Assembly (NCBI RefSeq): GCF_007830615.1
Contig: NZ_VLLI01000006.1
Span: forward strand, 186,001-250,000
Reading direction: 5' to 3'
DNA from: Mucilaginibacter frigoritolerans
GTDB taxonomy: Bacteria > Bacteroidota > Bacteroidia > Sphingobacteriales > Sphingobacteriaceae
Length of the DNA stretch: 64,000 nucleotides
Shown here: one piece after another, positions 56,806-64,000 of the stretch
Layout of the letters: each line of letters begins with the position of its first letter
Position numbering within the stretch: position 1 is the stretch's first letter
Position numbers and translations under genes: made by a program
Notes under the pieces: model-generated
What the model was told of the DNA's origin: nothing
Database searches by the model: none
The model's input: the letters and a program-made list of their open reading frames with translations, nothing else

Positions 56806-57429
56806 TTAAAAGTTTAGTGCTTTAAATTCATATCCTTCTTTACTCCAGTGCTCCAGTGCCTTTGGCAGGGCATATTCCATCCGCGGAAAAGCTTTCAGGC
56901 TATCGTGAAAAAGCACAATATCACCCTTACCTGCATTTTTAAGTACATTACTCAGGCATTTTTCAGGTTTCAGGCTGATATCAAAATCGGCTGAAAGGAT
57001 GTTCCACATAATCACTTTAATATCGGGCTTCGCCTGTTGTAATAGTTTAGCCTGCGTACGTTTAATGCGCCCGTAAGGTGGACGGAACAAGTTTGTATGC
57101 AGTAATTTATCGGCCTGCAAAAAATTATCTACATAAATTTCATCATCTGTTTTCCATCCTTTAAGGTGATTAAAGGTATGGTTACCTATGGCATGCCCTG
57201 CTGCTTTTACCTGCTCAAAAACATCAGGATGTTTGCGTACATTATCGCCGATACAAAAGAATGTGGCCTTAGCATTAAATTCTTTTAAAATATTTAAAAC
57301 AAAAGGTGTAACAATAGGTATAGGGCCGTCGTCAAAAGTGAGATAAAGGCTTCGGGAATTATCGTGCGTATCCCACATTAAATCAGGATATAAACGTTTA
57401 AGCAAGCGCGGAGTTTTAACCAGGTACAT
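56806..57429 (-). CDS. NodB-type polysaccharide deacetylase
   Basis: The 207-residue protein has full CE4 motifs: LYLTFDDGP (catalytic and metal Asp), IGNHTFNH (metal histidines), LFRPPYG and DIVLFHDS at the end. No signal peptide is apparent. It would remove N-acetyl groups from peptidoglycan or a related GlcNAc polymer. Its canonical motifs contrast with the secreted relative at 10026. Confidence 0.9.
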   Translation of the reverse strand: MYLVKTPRLLKRLYPDLMWDTHDNSRSLYLTFDDGPIPIVTPFVLNILKEFNAKATFFCIGDNVRKHPDVFEQVKAAGHAIGNHTFNHLKGWKTDDEIYVDNFLQADKLLHTNLFRPPYGRIKRTQAKLLQQAKPDIKVIMWNILSADFDISLKPEKCLSNVLKNAGKGDIVLFHDSLKAFPRMEYALPKALEHWSKEGYEFKALNF

Positions 57430-57453
57430 GTATTAGTTGCAGATAATTTTGTG

Positions 57454-57471
57454 GGTTGATGGTTAATGGTA
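57454..57471. repeat. GGTTGATGGTTAATGG short repeat
   Basis: An 18-bp match to the intergenic ATGGTTGATGG family, between divergent deacetylase and TolC-family genes. Confidence 0.4.
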
Positions 57472-57581
57472 CAAATTAAAACCTATATCAACCAATTAAA
57501 ATTACAGATATTTAAAATATTAATCAGGATCATATTTTTTTGATTGGCGATAAAGTAAACGATCCAGGCAAATATAACCTT

Positions 57582-59045
57582 ATGACAAAAAACACTACAA
57601 TAATTACACGGGTAAGCGCTTTAAGTATGCTATGTTTGGCCCTGCTCTCATTTACAGCAAAGGCCCAGCAAGAAATAAGCCTGCAAAAAGCAATTGACCT
57701 TACCCTGCAAAATAACCTTACCATTAAGCAGGCGCAGCTTACAGAGGCACTTGCCGATGAAGATTATAAACAGGCAAAATATAACCAGTTGCCAAGTTTA
57801 AGCGCCAATCCAAGTGCAGGCTACAACTTTGGCCGTACCCCTGTTGCGGGACAATATGTGTACGCTAACCAAAGCAATTTTTCAGTAACCAGTACGGCAA
57901 CGTTACAGGTAATTCTTTACCAGGGGGGCCAGCTTCGTAACCAGATATTGCAAAACCGGCTTGCGCTGGATGTTGACAAAACCAGCACAGCCAAGGTTAA
58001 AAACGATTTGCTTTTAAATGTGGTTACCGATTATTTGACCATATTAACAGATCAGGATCTGGTTATTGCTGCCAAACAACAAATTGACCTGGCTAAAATT
58101 ACATTAGACCGTACCCAAAAAAACTTTGACGCCGGCAACCAAACCCGGGCAGATGTTGCACAGGCAGAGGCACAACTATCAACCGCCGAACTGAATTTAA
58201 CTAACGCCCAAAATCAGGTTGATTTGGCTGTGTTGATATTAAAACAGTACATGGAAATGAATCCTGCAACGCCCATTACCGTTGTGAAGCCTGATATTAG
58301 TAAACTAACTGATGTTAAAACCATTTATGATGCTAATGAGGTAATCAAAACTGCCTTTACTGTAAACCCGGATATTAAACTTGCAGAATTACAACAGCAA
58401 ACCTATGCACAAGCCGTTAAAATAGCCCGGGGAAACTATTTTCCTGTCTTATCATTTTTTGGTAACCTGCAATCAAGCTATTCAAGTGTGGTTAATGCTT
58501 ATGGTACCAGAATTATAGGAGAAACGGCTCCGGCACTCCAAACAATTGGGGTAGTAAAGGGTACAGGTGATATAGTTCAAACTGTTGCCCCGGTGCAAAA
58601 TCCTATTTATTCGCCAAACTACCCTTTCTTAAGTCAATTTGGCGACAACTTTAACCAATCGTTCGGTCTTAGTTTACAGATTCCAATTTTTAATCATTAT
58701 TCTGCGCGCACATCGGTACGCAAGGCAAAGTTAAATTATCAAAATGCCCAGCTTACTACCGAACTGGCAAAAAATACGCTGAGCAAAACCATTATCCAGG
58801 CAGTGCTCGATCTGCAATCGGCCGAGAAAAGCTACCATTCATCTGTACAAACGTATAATTCTAATAAAGAAGCTTTAAACATTACCAAACAACGGTATGA
58901 TGCCGGGCTGGTAAATACGCTCGATTATAATACCGCGCTTACTAACTATAATAAATCGCAAAACGATATGATTGAAGCGCAATACCAGATGATTTTCAGA
59001 AGCAAAGTAATTGACTATTATTTAGGTAACCAGATAGTGTTATAG
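57582..59045 (+). CDS. TolC family outer-membrane efflux protein
   Basis: ATG 57582 opens a signal peptide (SALSMLCLALLSFTAKAQ); a TTG 42 bp upstream would add an unlikely leader. The 487-residue product has the two-fold OEP repeat: EISLQKAIDLTLQNNLTIKQAQL then TVNPDIKLAELQQQTYAQAVKIARGNYFPVLS, with long helices. It is the outer-membrane channel of a type I or RND-like exporter. The periplasmic adaptor gene follows 110 bp downstream; no pump gene follows. Confidence 0.9.
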   Translation: MTKNTTIITRVSALSMLCLALLSFTAKAQQEISLQKAIDLTLQNNLTIKQAQLTEALADEDYKQAKYNQLPSLSANPSAGYNFGRTPVAGQYVYANQSNFSVTSTATLQVILYQGGQLRNQILQNRLALDVDKTSTAKVKNDLLLNVVTDYLTILTDQDLVIAAKQQIDLAKITLDRTQKNFDAGNQTRADVAQAEAQLSTAELNLTNAQNQVDLAVLILKQYMEMNPATPITVVKPDISKLTDVKTIYDANEVIKTAFTVNPDIKLAELQQQTYAQAVKIARGNYFPVLSFFGNLQSSYSSVVNAYGTRIIGETAPALQTIGVVKGTGDIVQTVAPVQNPIYSPNYPFLSQFGDNFNQSFGLSLQIPIFNHYSARTSVRKAKLNYQNAQLTTELAKNTLSKTIIQAVLDLQSAEKSYHSSVQTYNSNKEALNITKQRYDAGLVNTLDYNTALTNYNKSQNDMIEAQYQMIFRSKVIDYYLGNQIVL

Positions 59046-59083
59046 GCCCCACCCAAACCCTCCCCGGTAGGGAGGGCTTTAAA
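59046..59083. repeat. CCCTCCCCGG/GGGAGGG short hairpin
   Basis: ACCCTCCCC pairs with GGGAGGGCT around a short CGGTA loop. Member of the CCTCTCC/CCTCCCC family; it begins at the TolC-family stop. Confidence 0.6.
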
Positions 59084-59111
59084 GAGGCTAATAAGAAATA
59101 AAAAAAATAAA

Positions 59112-59143
59112 TAAATCCGAAATCGAAATTCCGAAATCCGAAA
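59112..59143 (+). repeat. AAATCCGAAATC repeat directly before the HlyD-family gene
   Basis: AATCCGAAATCGAAATTCCG and CCGAAATCCGAAAT units end 12 bp before the ATG at 59156. Same orientation as the copy in front of pdxJ. Confidence 0.6.
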
Positions 59144-59155
59144 TAAAAAAGAATC

Positions 59156-60487
59156 ATGGGAAAAACTACTAAATATGTTCTTATCTCGTTAGGGGCGCTA
59201 ATTGTACTACTGATAATATTAAAGGTAAGCGGCGTAATTGGCAAGCCGCAATTAACACAGGTGGCCACCGAGAAAACTGCTATACGTGATATTAGCGAAA
59301 CAGTATCGGCCAGCGGAAAAATAAAACCGCATGTTGAAGTAAAAATTAGCCCCGAGGTATCGGGCGAGGTGGTTGAATTACCTATAAAAGAAGGTGATGT
59401 AGTTAAAAAAGGGCAGTTGATTTGTAGAATACGCCCCGATATTCTGCAATCAGAACTTGACCGTGCACAGGCACAATACAATACCCAAAAGGCCAGTATT
59501 GGCAACTCTTCACAGTTGTTGAAACAAGCACAGGCTACTTTTGATAACCAGGCATCTATCTACAAAAGAGATAAGGCCCTGTATGCTAATAAAGTAATTA
59601 CCACTGCTGAGTTTGAGGCTGCCAAAGCCACTTATGATGGCGATGAGGCTGCCTTAGAAGCCGCCAAACAAAATGTTATCGGCTCAACTTACGGACTGGC
59701 ACAATCACAGGCTTCGGTAAAAGAAGCGGCTGATAACCTGGTTAAAACTACCATTTACTCACCGGTTGATGGAGTGGTATCTAAATTATCTATCCAAAAA
59801 GGTGAGCGTGTTTTAGGAACCCAGCAGTTTGCAGGTACCGAAATTATGACCATATCAGACCTTAGCCAGCTGGATGTTAACGTTGATGTAAATGAAAATG
59901 ATATTAACCGCATACAACTGGGCGACTCGTCAAAAATTGAAGTGGATGCCTTTTTAGGCAAACATTTTAATGGCGTGGTTACTGAAATAGGCGGCTCGGC
60001 CAATGTGGTAGGTACCAATGCCGATCAGGTTACCAACTTTACAGTTAAGGTAAGGATTAGCCCGGCATCATACATTAATCTGCTGAAAAAAACAGCTGAT
60101 AACCCTTCACCATTCCGTCCGGGATTAACGGCTACTGTAGAGATCAATACTAATCATGCCAAATCATTATCGGTACCAATACAATCGGTAACTACCCGTG
60201 TTGAGAAAAAGAAATCGGCCAACCCTAATGCAGATACCAGCAGTAACAAACCAACTATAGCTGCACCTGTAAAAGAATATGTGTTTGTTTACAACGCAGG
60301 CAAAGTAAAACAGGTATTGGTAACTACCGGTATACAGGATGACACCAACATACAGATACTATCGGGCCTTAAAGCTGGCGACGAAGTAGTATCTGCTCCG
60401 TTTGCTGCCATAACCAAAGTACTTAATGATGGTATGGTGGTTCAAAAAGTAGATAAAAGCAAGCTATTTGCTGGTGATGGGAAGTAA
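59156..60487 (+). CDS. Efflux periplasmic adaptor (HlyD/MacA-like)
   Basis: The 443-residue product has an N-terminal membrane anchor (YVLISLGALIVLLIIL), a lipoyl-like half (EVSGEVVELPIKEGDVVKKGQLIC) and its partner (YSPVDGVVSKLSIQKGERV), a long coiled-coil hairpin (~98-180), a beta-barrel domain, and a membrane-proximal end (YVFVYNAGKVKQVLVTTG). The TolC-family gene precedes it. MacA or RND adaptors share this layout; the pump is not in this window (a terminator and gpsA follow). Confidence 0.9.
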   Translation: MGKTTKYVLISLGALIVLLIILKVSGVIGKPQLTQVATEKTAIRDISETVSASGKIKPHVEVKISPEVSGEVVELPIKEGDVVKKGQLICRIRPDILQSELDRAQAQYNTQKASIGNSSQLLKQAQATFDNQASIYKRDKALYANKVITTAEFEAAKATYDGDEAALEAAKQNVIGSTYGLAQSQASVKEAADNLVKTTIYSPVDGVVSKLSIQKGERVLGTQQFAGTEIMTISDLSQLDVNVDVNENDINRIQLGDSSKIEVDAFLGKHFNGVVTEIGGSANVVGTNADQVTNFTVKVRISPASYINLLKKTADNPSPFRPGLTATVEINTNHAKSLSVPIQSVTTRVEKKKSANPNADTSSNKPTIAAPVKEYVFVYNAGKVKQVLVTTGIQDDTNIQILSGLKAGDEVVSAPFAAITKVLNDGMVVQKVDKSKLFAGDGK

Positions 60488-60498
60488 CAAGGAAAAAT

Positions 60499-60531
60499 AG
60501 TCTATGGACCATGGACCATAGACCATGGACT
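60499..60531. repeat. ATGGACCATGG near-palindrome after the HlyD-family gene
   Basis: The 33-bp unit AGTCTATGGACCATGG...CCATGGACT is close to its own inverse complement. Variant of the ATGGTTCATAG family. Confidence 0.55.
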
Positions 60532-60553
60532 GTCACAAATAAATAATAACTTT

Positions 60554-60586
60554 GTCCTGCCAAATAAACCTGGCGGGACATTTTTT
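60554..60586 (+). terminator. Rho-independent terminator ahead of gpsA
   Basis: GTCCTGCCA (60554-60562) pairs with TGGCGGGAC (60571-60579) with one G-T pair, then TTTTTT (60581-60586). It lies only 7 bp before the gpsA ATG. Confidence 0.85.
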
Positions 60587-60593
60587 ATTGTTA

Positions 60594-61601
60594 ATGCATA
60601 CACCAAAACACAAAATCGCCGTTATTGGCGGTGGCAGTTGGGCTACGGCCAATGTTAAAATACTTACCGATAATACTACCGATAAAGAAATTTTTTGGTG
60701 GATGCGCAATGCTGGCGCTGTGGAGCATATCCATAAATTCAGGCATAACCCTAATTACCTTAGTTCTGTTGAAATTGGGGTGCCTGCAAAAAATGTATCA
60801 ACCAATTTAAAAGCCATTATTGAGCAGGCTGATTATTTGCTGCTTAACGTTCCGGCAGCCTTTTTAAAAGAGGCGTTTACCGGTATTACCCCTGCTGATT
60901 TAGCGGGCAAAAAGATAGTATCGGCCATAAAAGGTATCGTGCCTGATGAAAATCAAATCATCGGCGAGTTTTTAAATCAGCATTATAACGTACCCTTTAG
61001 TCATTTTTTGGTGATCAGCGGACCCTGCCATGCAGAGGAAGTAGCGCTGGAGAAACTATCTTACCTTACCATAGCCTCGCGCGATACAGCCCTTGCTGCC
61101 GAGTTTGCCGGCATGTTTAACAACCGCTACATCAAAACCATTATATCCGACGATATTTACGGTACCGAATACGGCGCCGTACTTAAAAATATTTACGCTA
61201 TAGCCAGTGGTATTTGCCACGGCGTGGGCTATGGCGATAACTTTCAGGCGGTGCTGATATCAAATGCTATCCGCGAGCTGGAACGCTTTGTGGCCGCTGT
61301 ACACCCCATCAATCGCGATATAAAAGAATCAGCTTACCTGGGCGATTTACTGGTGACTGCTTATTCGCAGTTTAGCCGTAACCGTACTTTTGGCAATATG
61401 ATAGGCAAGGGCTATACGGTAAAATCGGCCCAACTGGAAATGAACATGATTGCAGAAGGCTATTATGCAGTAAATTGCCTACACCAGGTAAATAAACAGT
61501 ACAAAGTGCACATGCCTATTTGCACTGCTGTTTACGCTATTTTATACCAGAAACAGTCGCCGGCGCTGGAAATGAAACATTTGGCCGAAGAATTGAGCTA
61601 G
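60594..61601 (+). CDS. gpsA: Glycerol-3-phosphate dehydrogenase (NAD(P)+)
   Basis: ATG 60594 gives MHTPKHKIAVIGGGSWATA; a TTG start at 60552 would place the terminator hairpin inside the coding frame. The 335-residue enzyme has the NAD loop, NYLSSVEIG, SGPCHAEEV and the catalytic lysine in AVLKNIYAIASG. It reduces dihydroxyacetone phosphate to G3P for phospholipids. Several signature residues (GGGSWATA, SGPCHAEE) differ from the usual GAGSWGTA/SGPSFAxE, a Bacteroidota-like variant. Confidence 0.9.
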   Translation: MHTPKHKIAVIGGGSWATANVKILTDNTTDKEIFWWMRNAGAVEHIHKFRHNPNYLSSVEIGVPAKNVSTNLKAIIEQADYLLLNVPAAFLKEAFTGITPADLAGKKIVSAIKGIVPDENQIIGEFLNQHYNVPFSHFLVISGPCHAEEVALEKLSYLTIASRDTALAAEFAGMFNNRYIKTIISDDIYGTEYGAVLKNIYAIASGICHGVGYGDNFQAVLISNAIRELERFVAAVHPINRDIKESAYLGDLLVTAYSQFSRNRTFGNMIGKGYTVKSAQLEMNMIAEGYYAVNCLHQVNKQYKVHMPICTAVYAILYQKQSPALEMKHLAEELS

Positions 61602-61623
61602 TTGTTAAAAAACAACTAACATT

Positions 61624-61935
61624 ATGAAAAATTTATTTAAGGTTGCACTGTTTGCAGTCGGAATGTTCTGTTTTGCGCAAAGCCAGGCTCAAACCCATAA
61701 AGACTCCACCCTGGGCCATAAAATAAGTAAAACGGCCACAAAAGTAGGCCATGCTACTGCACATACCGCAGCAAGCGGTGACGCGGCAATTACCGATAAA
61801 AGATATAAAGGTAAAACGGGTCCTGATGGACAAACCATCTACATTAATAAACATTCGCATTATTTTTATGTAGATCATAAAGGGAAAAGGGTTTATTTAA
61901 AAAAATCTGAACTTCGGAATAAACCAACGAAGTAA
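61624..61935 (+). CDS. Small exported protein, possible basic adaptor-like domain
   Basis: The 103-residue product has a signal peptide (LFAVGMFCFAQSQAQ), then a His/Lys-rich segment and DGQTIYINKHSHYFYVDHKGKRVYLKKSEL. The YxxxHxHYFYVDHKGKR pattern recalls PBCV-type basic adaptor repeats seen in small Bacteroidota proteins; no firm function. It lies 22 bp behind gpsA. Confidence 0.6.
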   Translation: MKNLFKVALFAVGMFCFAQSQAQTHKDSTLGHKISKTATKVGHATAHTAASGDAAITDKRYKGKTGPDGQTIYINKHSHYFYVDHKGKRVYLKKSELRNKPTK

Positions 61936-61949
61936 TTTATAGTCTTAAG

Positions 61950-62007
61950 TCTGTGATCCGGAGTTAATTGATATCATTTAGCTCCGGACTAATGACCACA
62001 GTCTGGA
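61950..62007. repeat. Imperfect inverted repeat between two small exported-protein genes
   Basis: CTGTGATCCGGAG (near 61950) pairs with CTCCGGACTAATGACCACAG (near 61980-62000) around an ~18-bp AT-rich loop; it starts 15 bp after the first gene. Confidence 0.45.
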
Positions 62008-62014
62008 ACTACTT

Positions 62015-62335
62015 ATGAAAAAGGTTGCTTTAATTGTTATCCATTTAGCTTGTGCCTCGGTATTAGTAACGGCAGCGTGTTCAAACCCGGTTAAAAGCAA
62101 GCTGAAAGGGAGCTGGAAATCAAAAGACGGCTCGGTAAAACTCCAGATTACCGATAAAAACTTTACCATGGACGATGGTGAGGCCCTTGACGAAGATTAC
62201 TTTATTAAAGACGATACCATTTTTACCTCATTTGAGGGCAACCAGCCCTATACCAGCTTTGTAATACAAAAAATTGACGATCATAGCCTCCAGCTCATGG
62301 GCCCCGATTCGGTAGCCGTTGAGTATAACAGGTGA
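62015..62335 (+). CDS. Small lipoprotein of unknown function
   Basis: The 106-residue product has a lipobox (LVTAACSNP) and a beta-rich domain (LKGSWKSKDGSVKLQITDKNFTM, SFVIQKIDDHSLQLMGPDSVAVEY) resembling a minimal lipocalin-like (DUF4923-style) fold. Outer-membrane anchored; no assigned function. Confidence 0.7.
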   Translation: MKKVALIVIHLACASVLVTAACSNPVKSKLKGSWKSKDGSVKLQITDKNFTMDDGEALDEDYFIKDDTIFTSFEGNQPYTSFVIQKIDDHSLQLMGPDSVAVEYNR

Positions 62336-62489
62336 ATTGGAGTTGATCATTAAGTCATTGGGCATTATCCTTTGCTTTGGCTCAGAATTATCTAAATAAA
62401 TATCTATAGTGTTGCGTTCGTTTCAGGAGCGAACAGTAATGAAACCGTTTTGAAACACTTTCCCTCCGTAATGCATCCCCCTAAAATAC

Positions 62490-62523
62490 AAAAGCCCCCG
62501 ATCTTTGCAGATGGAGGCTTTGT
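62490..62523 (-). terminator. Terminator downstream of the DEAD-box helicase gene
   Basis: On the minus strand AAGCCTCCATCT pairs with AGATCGGGGGCTT around a short loop and a T-rich run follows. It is ~65 bp past the stop. Confidence 0.65.
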
Positions 62524-62586
62524 AAACTAAACTAAACTAAACTTTGTCCGCCGGGGAGCGGACTATGAATTAAACTAAACTAAACT
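62524..62586. repeat. AAACT microrepeat clusters
   Basis: Several direct repeats of AAACT (about 62525-62541 and 62573-62586) flank a short hairpin CCGCCGGGGAGCGG between the terminator and the helicase stop. Confidence 0.5.
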
Positions 62587-64000
62587 TAAAATCTTCTTTT
62601 GCGTTCGCCACGGTCCTCACGGCTTTTGCCAGAGAAATCGCGGAAACCGCCACCACCACTGCCTTCACGGCGTGGGTAGCCACCTCCACCTTCACGGCGT
62701 TCGCCACCACTGCGTCTGTCGCCACTGCCGCTGCGTTCGCGGTTATAGCCACCACCACCTTCACGGCGTTGATAACCACCACCTCCGCCTTCACGACGTT
62801 CGCTGCTGCCTTCGCCAGATACTTCTATCCTTACCGGACGGCCCTTAAACTCGGCACCGGTAAAGCCAGACATTACCTTTTCAACATCAGCATTTGGTAC
62901 TTCAAAGAAAGAGTAAACACCCTTAACATCAATTTTACCAACAGTGCGGCCGCTTATTTTGCTTTGGTTGCAGATGTAACCCAGCAAATCGCCGCGGTTA
63001 AACTCATCAACAGAACCTAAGTTGATAAACAAACGGGTGTATTCTGATTTACCACTGCCACCTTCACGACGTTCGCCACCACGCTCATCGTTTCTTTCAA
63101 AACGGCGACCTTCTTCCTGCGGAGCATTCAGATCAGGTGCATTTTTGTAGTAATCAAGGAAGATGTTAAACTCAATAGATACAAAGCGTTTTATAAAATC
63201 TTCTTTGCTCATCTCTTTAAACTCTTCCAGTATACGTGGCAGGTATTGTTCAATCTGCTCTTCGTTTACGGTTACGTTGTTTACTTTATGTACAATGCTG
63301 AACAATTGTTTTTCGCAAACATCAAATCCGGTTGGAATTTCAGCTTTAACAAACTTTTTGCCTATAACGCGTTCAATCTGGCGTATTTTGCCTAATTCTT
63401 TTGCGTTAACAATAGCTATTGATACACCTGTTTTACCTGCACGGGCTGTACGGCCGCTACGGTGGGTGTAGTTTTCAACTTCATCAGGCAGTGAGTAGTT
63501 AATAACGTGTGTTACGTCGTTAACGTCAATACCACGTGCAGCAACGTCGGTAGCAATTAATAATTGCAGGCTGCGGTCGCGGTAGCGTTTCATAACCTTA
63601 TCACGTTGTTGTTGTGATAAATCGCCGTGTAAAGAATCGGCATTGTAGCCATCTTTTATCAGTGATTCGGCAATTTCCTGAGTTTCAATTTTAGTACGGC
63701 AAAATACGATACCGAAAATGTCAGGGTTAAAATCAACAATACGTTTAAATGCGGCATATTTATCACGGGCACGAACGATGTAATACTCGTGCTCAATGTT
63801 AACATTACCAGTGTTTTTTGCGCCCATGGTAAGCTCAAACGGCTCATTCATGTACTTCTTCGCTATACGGCGAACTTCAGTTGGCATGGTGGCTGAAAAC
63901 AGCCAGGTTTTTTTCTCGTCGGGAGTAGTAGATAAAATACTGTCAATGTCTTCCTGGAAGCCCATATTAAGCATTTCATCGGCCTCATCCAAAACAACAA
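62586..64000 (-). CDS. DEAD-box RNA helicase, C-terminal part (runs off the right edge)
   Basis: The frame enters from the right edge at the DEAD box (VVLDEADEMLNMGF). It continues with SAT (LFSATMPTEVRRIAKKY), motif V/VI (ATDVAARGID, HRSGRTARAG), a DbpA-like RNA-binding domain (~325-405; RLFINLGSVDEFNRGDLLGYI) and a Gly/Arg-rich tail with repeated RREGGGG units. Such proteins remodel rRNA or mRNA and act in the cold or ribosome assembly. The N-terminal third (Q-motif, Walker A) is outside the window. The RGG tail is coded by imperfect tandem DNA repeats. Confidence 0.93.
   Translation of the reverse strand, partial: VVLDEADEMLNMGFQEDIDSILSTTPDEKKTWLFSATMPTEVRRIAKKYMNEPFELTMGAKNTGNVNIEHEYYIVRARDKYAAFKRIVDFNPDIFGIVFCRTKIETQEIAESLIKDGYNADSLHGDLSQQQRDKVMKRYRDRSLQLLIATDVAARGIDVNDVTHVINYSLPDEVENYTHRSGRTARAGKTGVSIAIVNAKELGKIRQIERVIGKKFVKAEIPTGFDVCEKQLFSIVHKVNNVTVNEEQIEQYLPRILEEFKEMSKEDFIKRFVSIEFNIFLDYYKNAPDLNAPQEEGRRFERNDERGGERREGGSGKSEYTRLFINLGSVDEFNRGDLLGYICNQSKISGRTVGKIDVKGVYSFFEVPNADVEKVMSGFTGAEFKGRPVRIEVSGEGSSERREGGGGGYQRREGGGGYNRERSGSGDRRSGGERREGGGGYPRREGSGGGGFRDFSGKSREDRGERKRRF

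Noticed and set aside
62586..62800. Possible repeat locus or second gene antisense to the helicase tail
   Set aside because: The pattern comes from codons for the RGG tail; the antisense frame is low complexity.
1..64000. tRNA, rRNA, IS elements, phage genes and classical defence systems
   Set aside because: None could be identified on either strand; gene order and composition look like ordinary chromosome.

Overview
The window looks like a piece of chromosome from a Bacteroidota bacterium, most likely family Sphingobacteriaceae (Mucilaginibacter/Pedobacter-like). That placement is an inference. It rests on moderately AT-rich DNA, genes that mostly lack Shine-Dalgarno sequences, several promoters fitting the Bacteroidota pattern (TTG or TTTG, about 20 bp, then TAnnTTTG), a two-propeller hybrid histidine kinase, many lipoproteins and secreted hydrolases, GH9 and GH53 enzymes, and intergenic regions full of palindromic repeats. 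No rRNA, tRNA, phage, transposase, IS or CRISPR array was seen. Almost all of the window is ordinary chromosomal gene content.

Layout. 1-5.5 kb: the tail of a membrane protein, ridA, recG, a secreted M28 peptidase and an MFS exporter. 5.7-10 kb: a 1424-residue hybrid sensor kinase. 10-15 kb: a deacetylase-like secreted protein, pdxJ and gcvP. 15-19.9 kb: small proteins (ABM, TM2, SIMPL, a receiver-like protein) and a lipoprotein M28 peptidase. 19.9-28.2 kb: serS, rsmI, two overlapping lipoprotein genes, lnt, and a response regulator coupled to an N-acetylglucosamine-kinase-like gene. 28.4-34.5 kb: an M61 peptidase, then ku-ligD (bacterial end joining), then DUF1801. 34.6-40.8 kb: a GH53 galactanase, a collagen-like lipoprotein, a VOC protein, a cupin with an anti-sigma-like N-terminus, and a GH9 enzyme. 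41-44.5 kb: a cyclase-family protein with a degenerate metal motif, LysR, ferredoxin-NADP reductase and a 2Fe-2S ferredoxin. 46-53 kb: a histidine-utilisation cluster (MarR-hutH-hutU-hutI-ftcD). 53-64 kb: aconitase, a NodB deacetylase, a TolC/HlyD pair, gpsA, small exported proteins and a truncated DEAD-box RNA helicase.

How genes fit together. HutH, HutU, HutI and the fused FtcD take histidine to glutamate and pass the formimino carbon to tetrahydrofolate; the MarR gene overlapping hutH is the obvious candidate regulator. Ku and LigD form a two-gene end-joining operon. The FNR and ferredoxin genes form an electron-transfer pair behind a LysR regulator. GH9, GH53 and the deacetylases point to plant or microbial polysaccharide use.

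The least explained content is intergenic. Three copies of a ~160-bp structured repeat (30.3, 40.8 and 51.2 kb) share flanks, but the ~50-bp centre of the middle copy is inverted relative to the other two. The same core also sits in the loop of a long terminator-like hairpin at 42.0 kb. At least five other families of short intergenic repeats occur, often touching start or stop codons.
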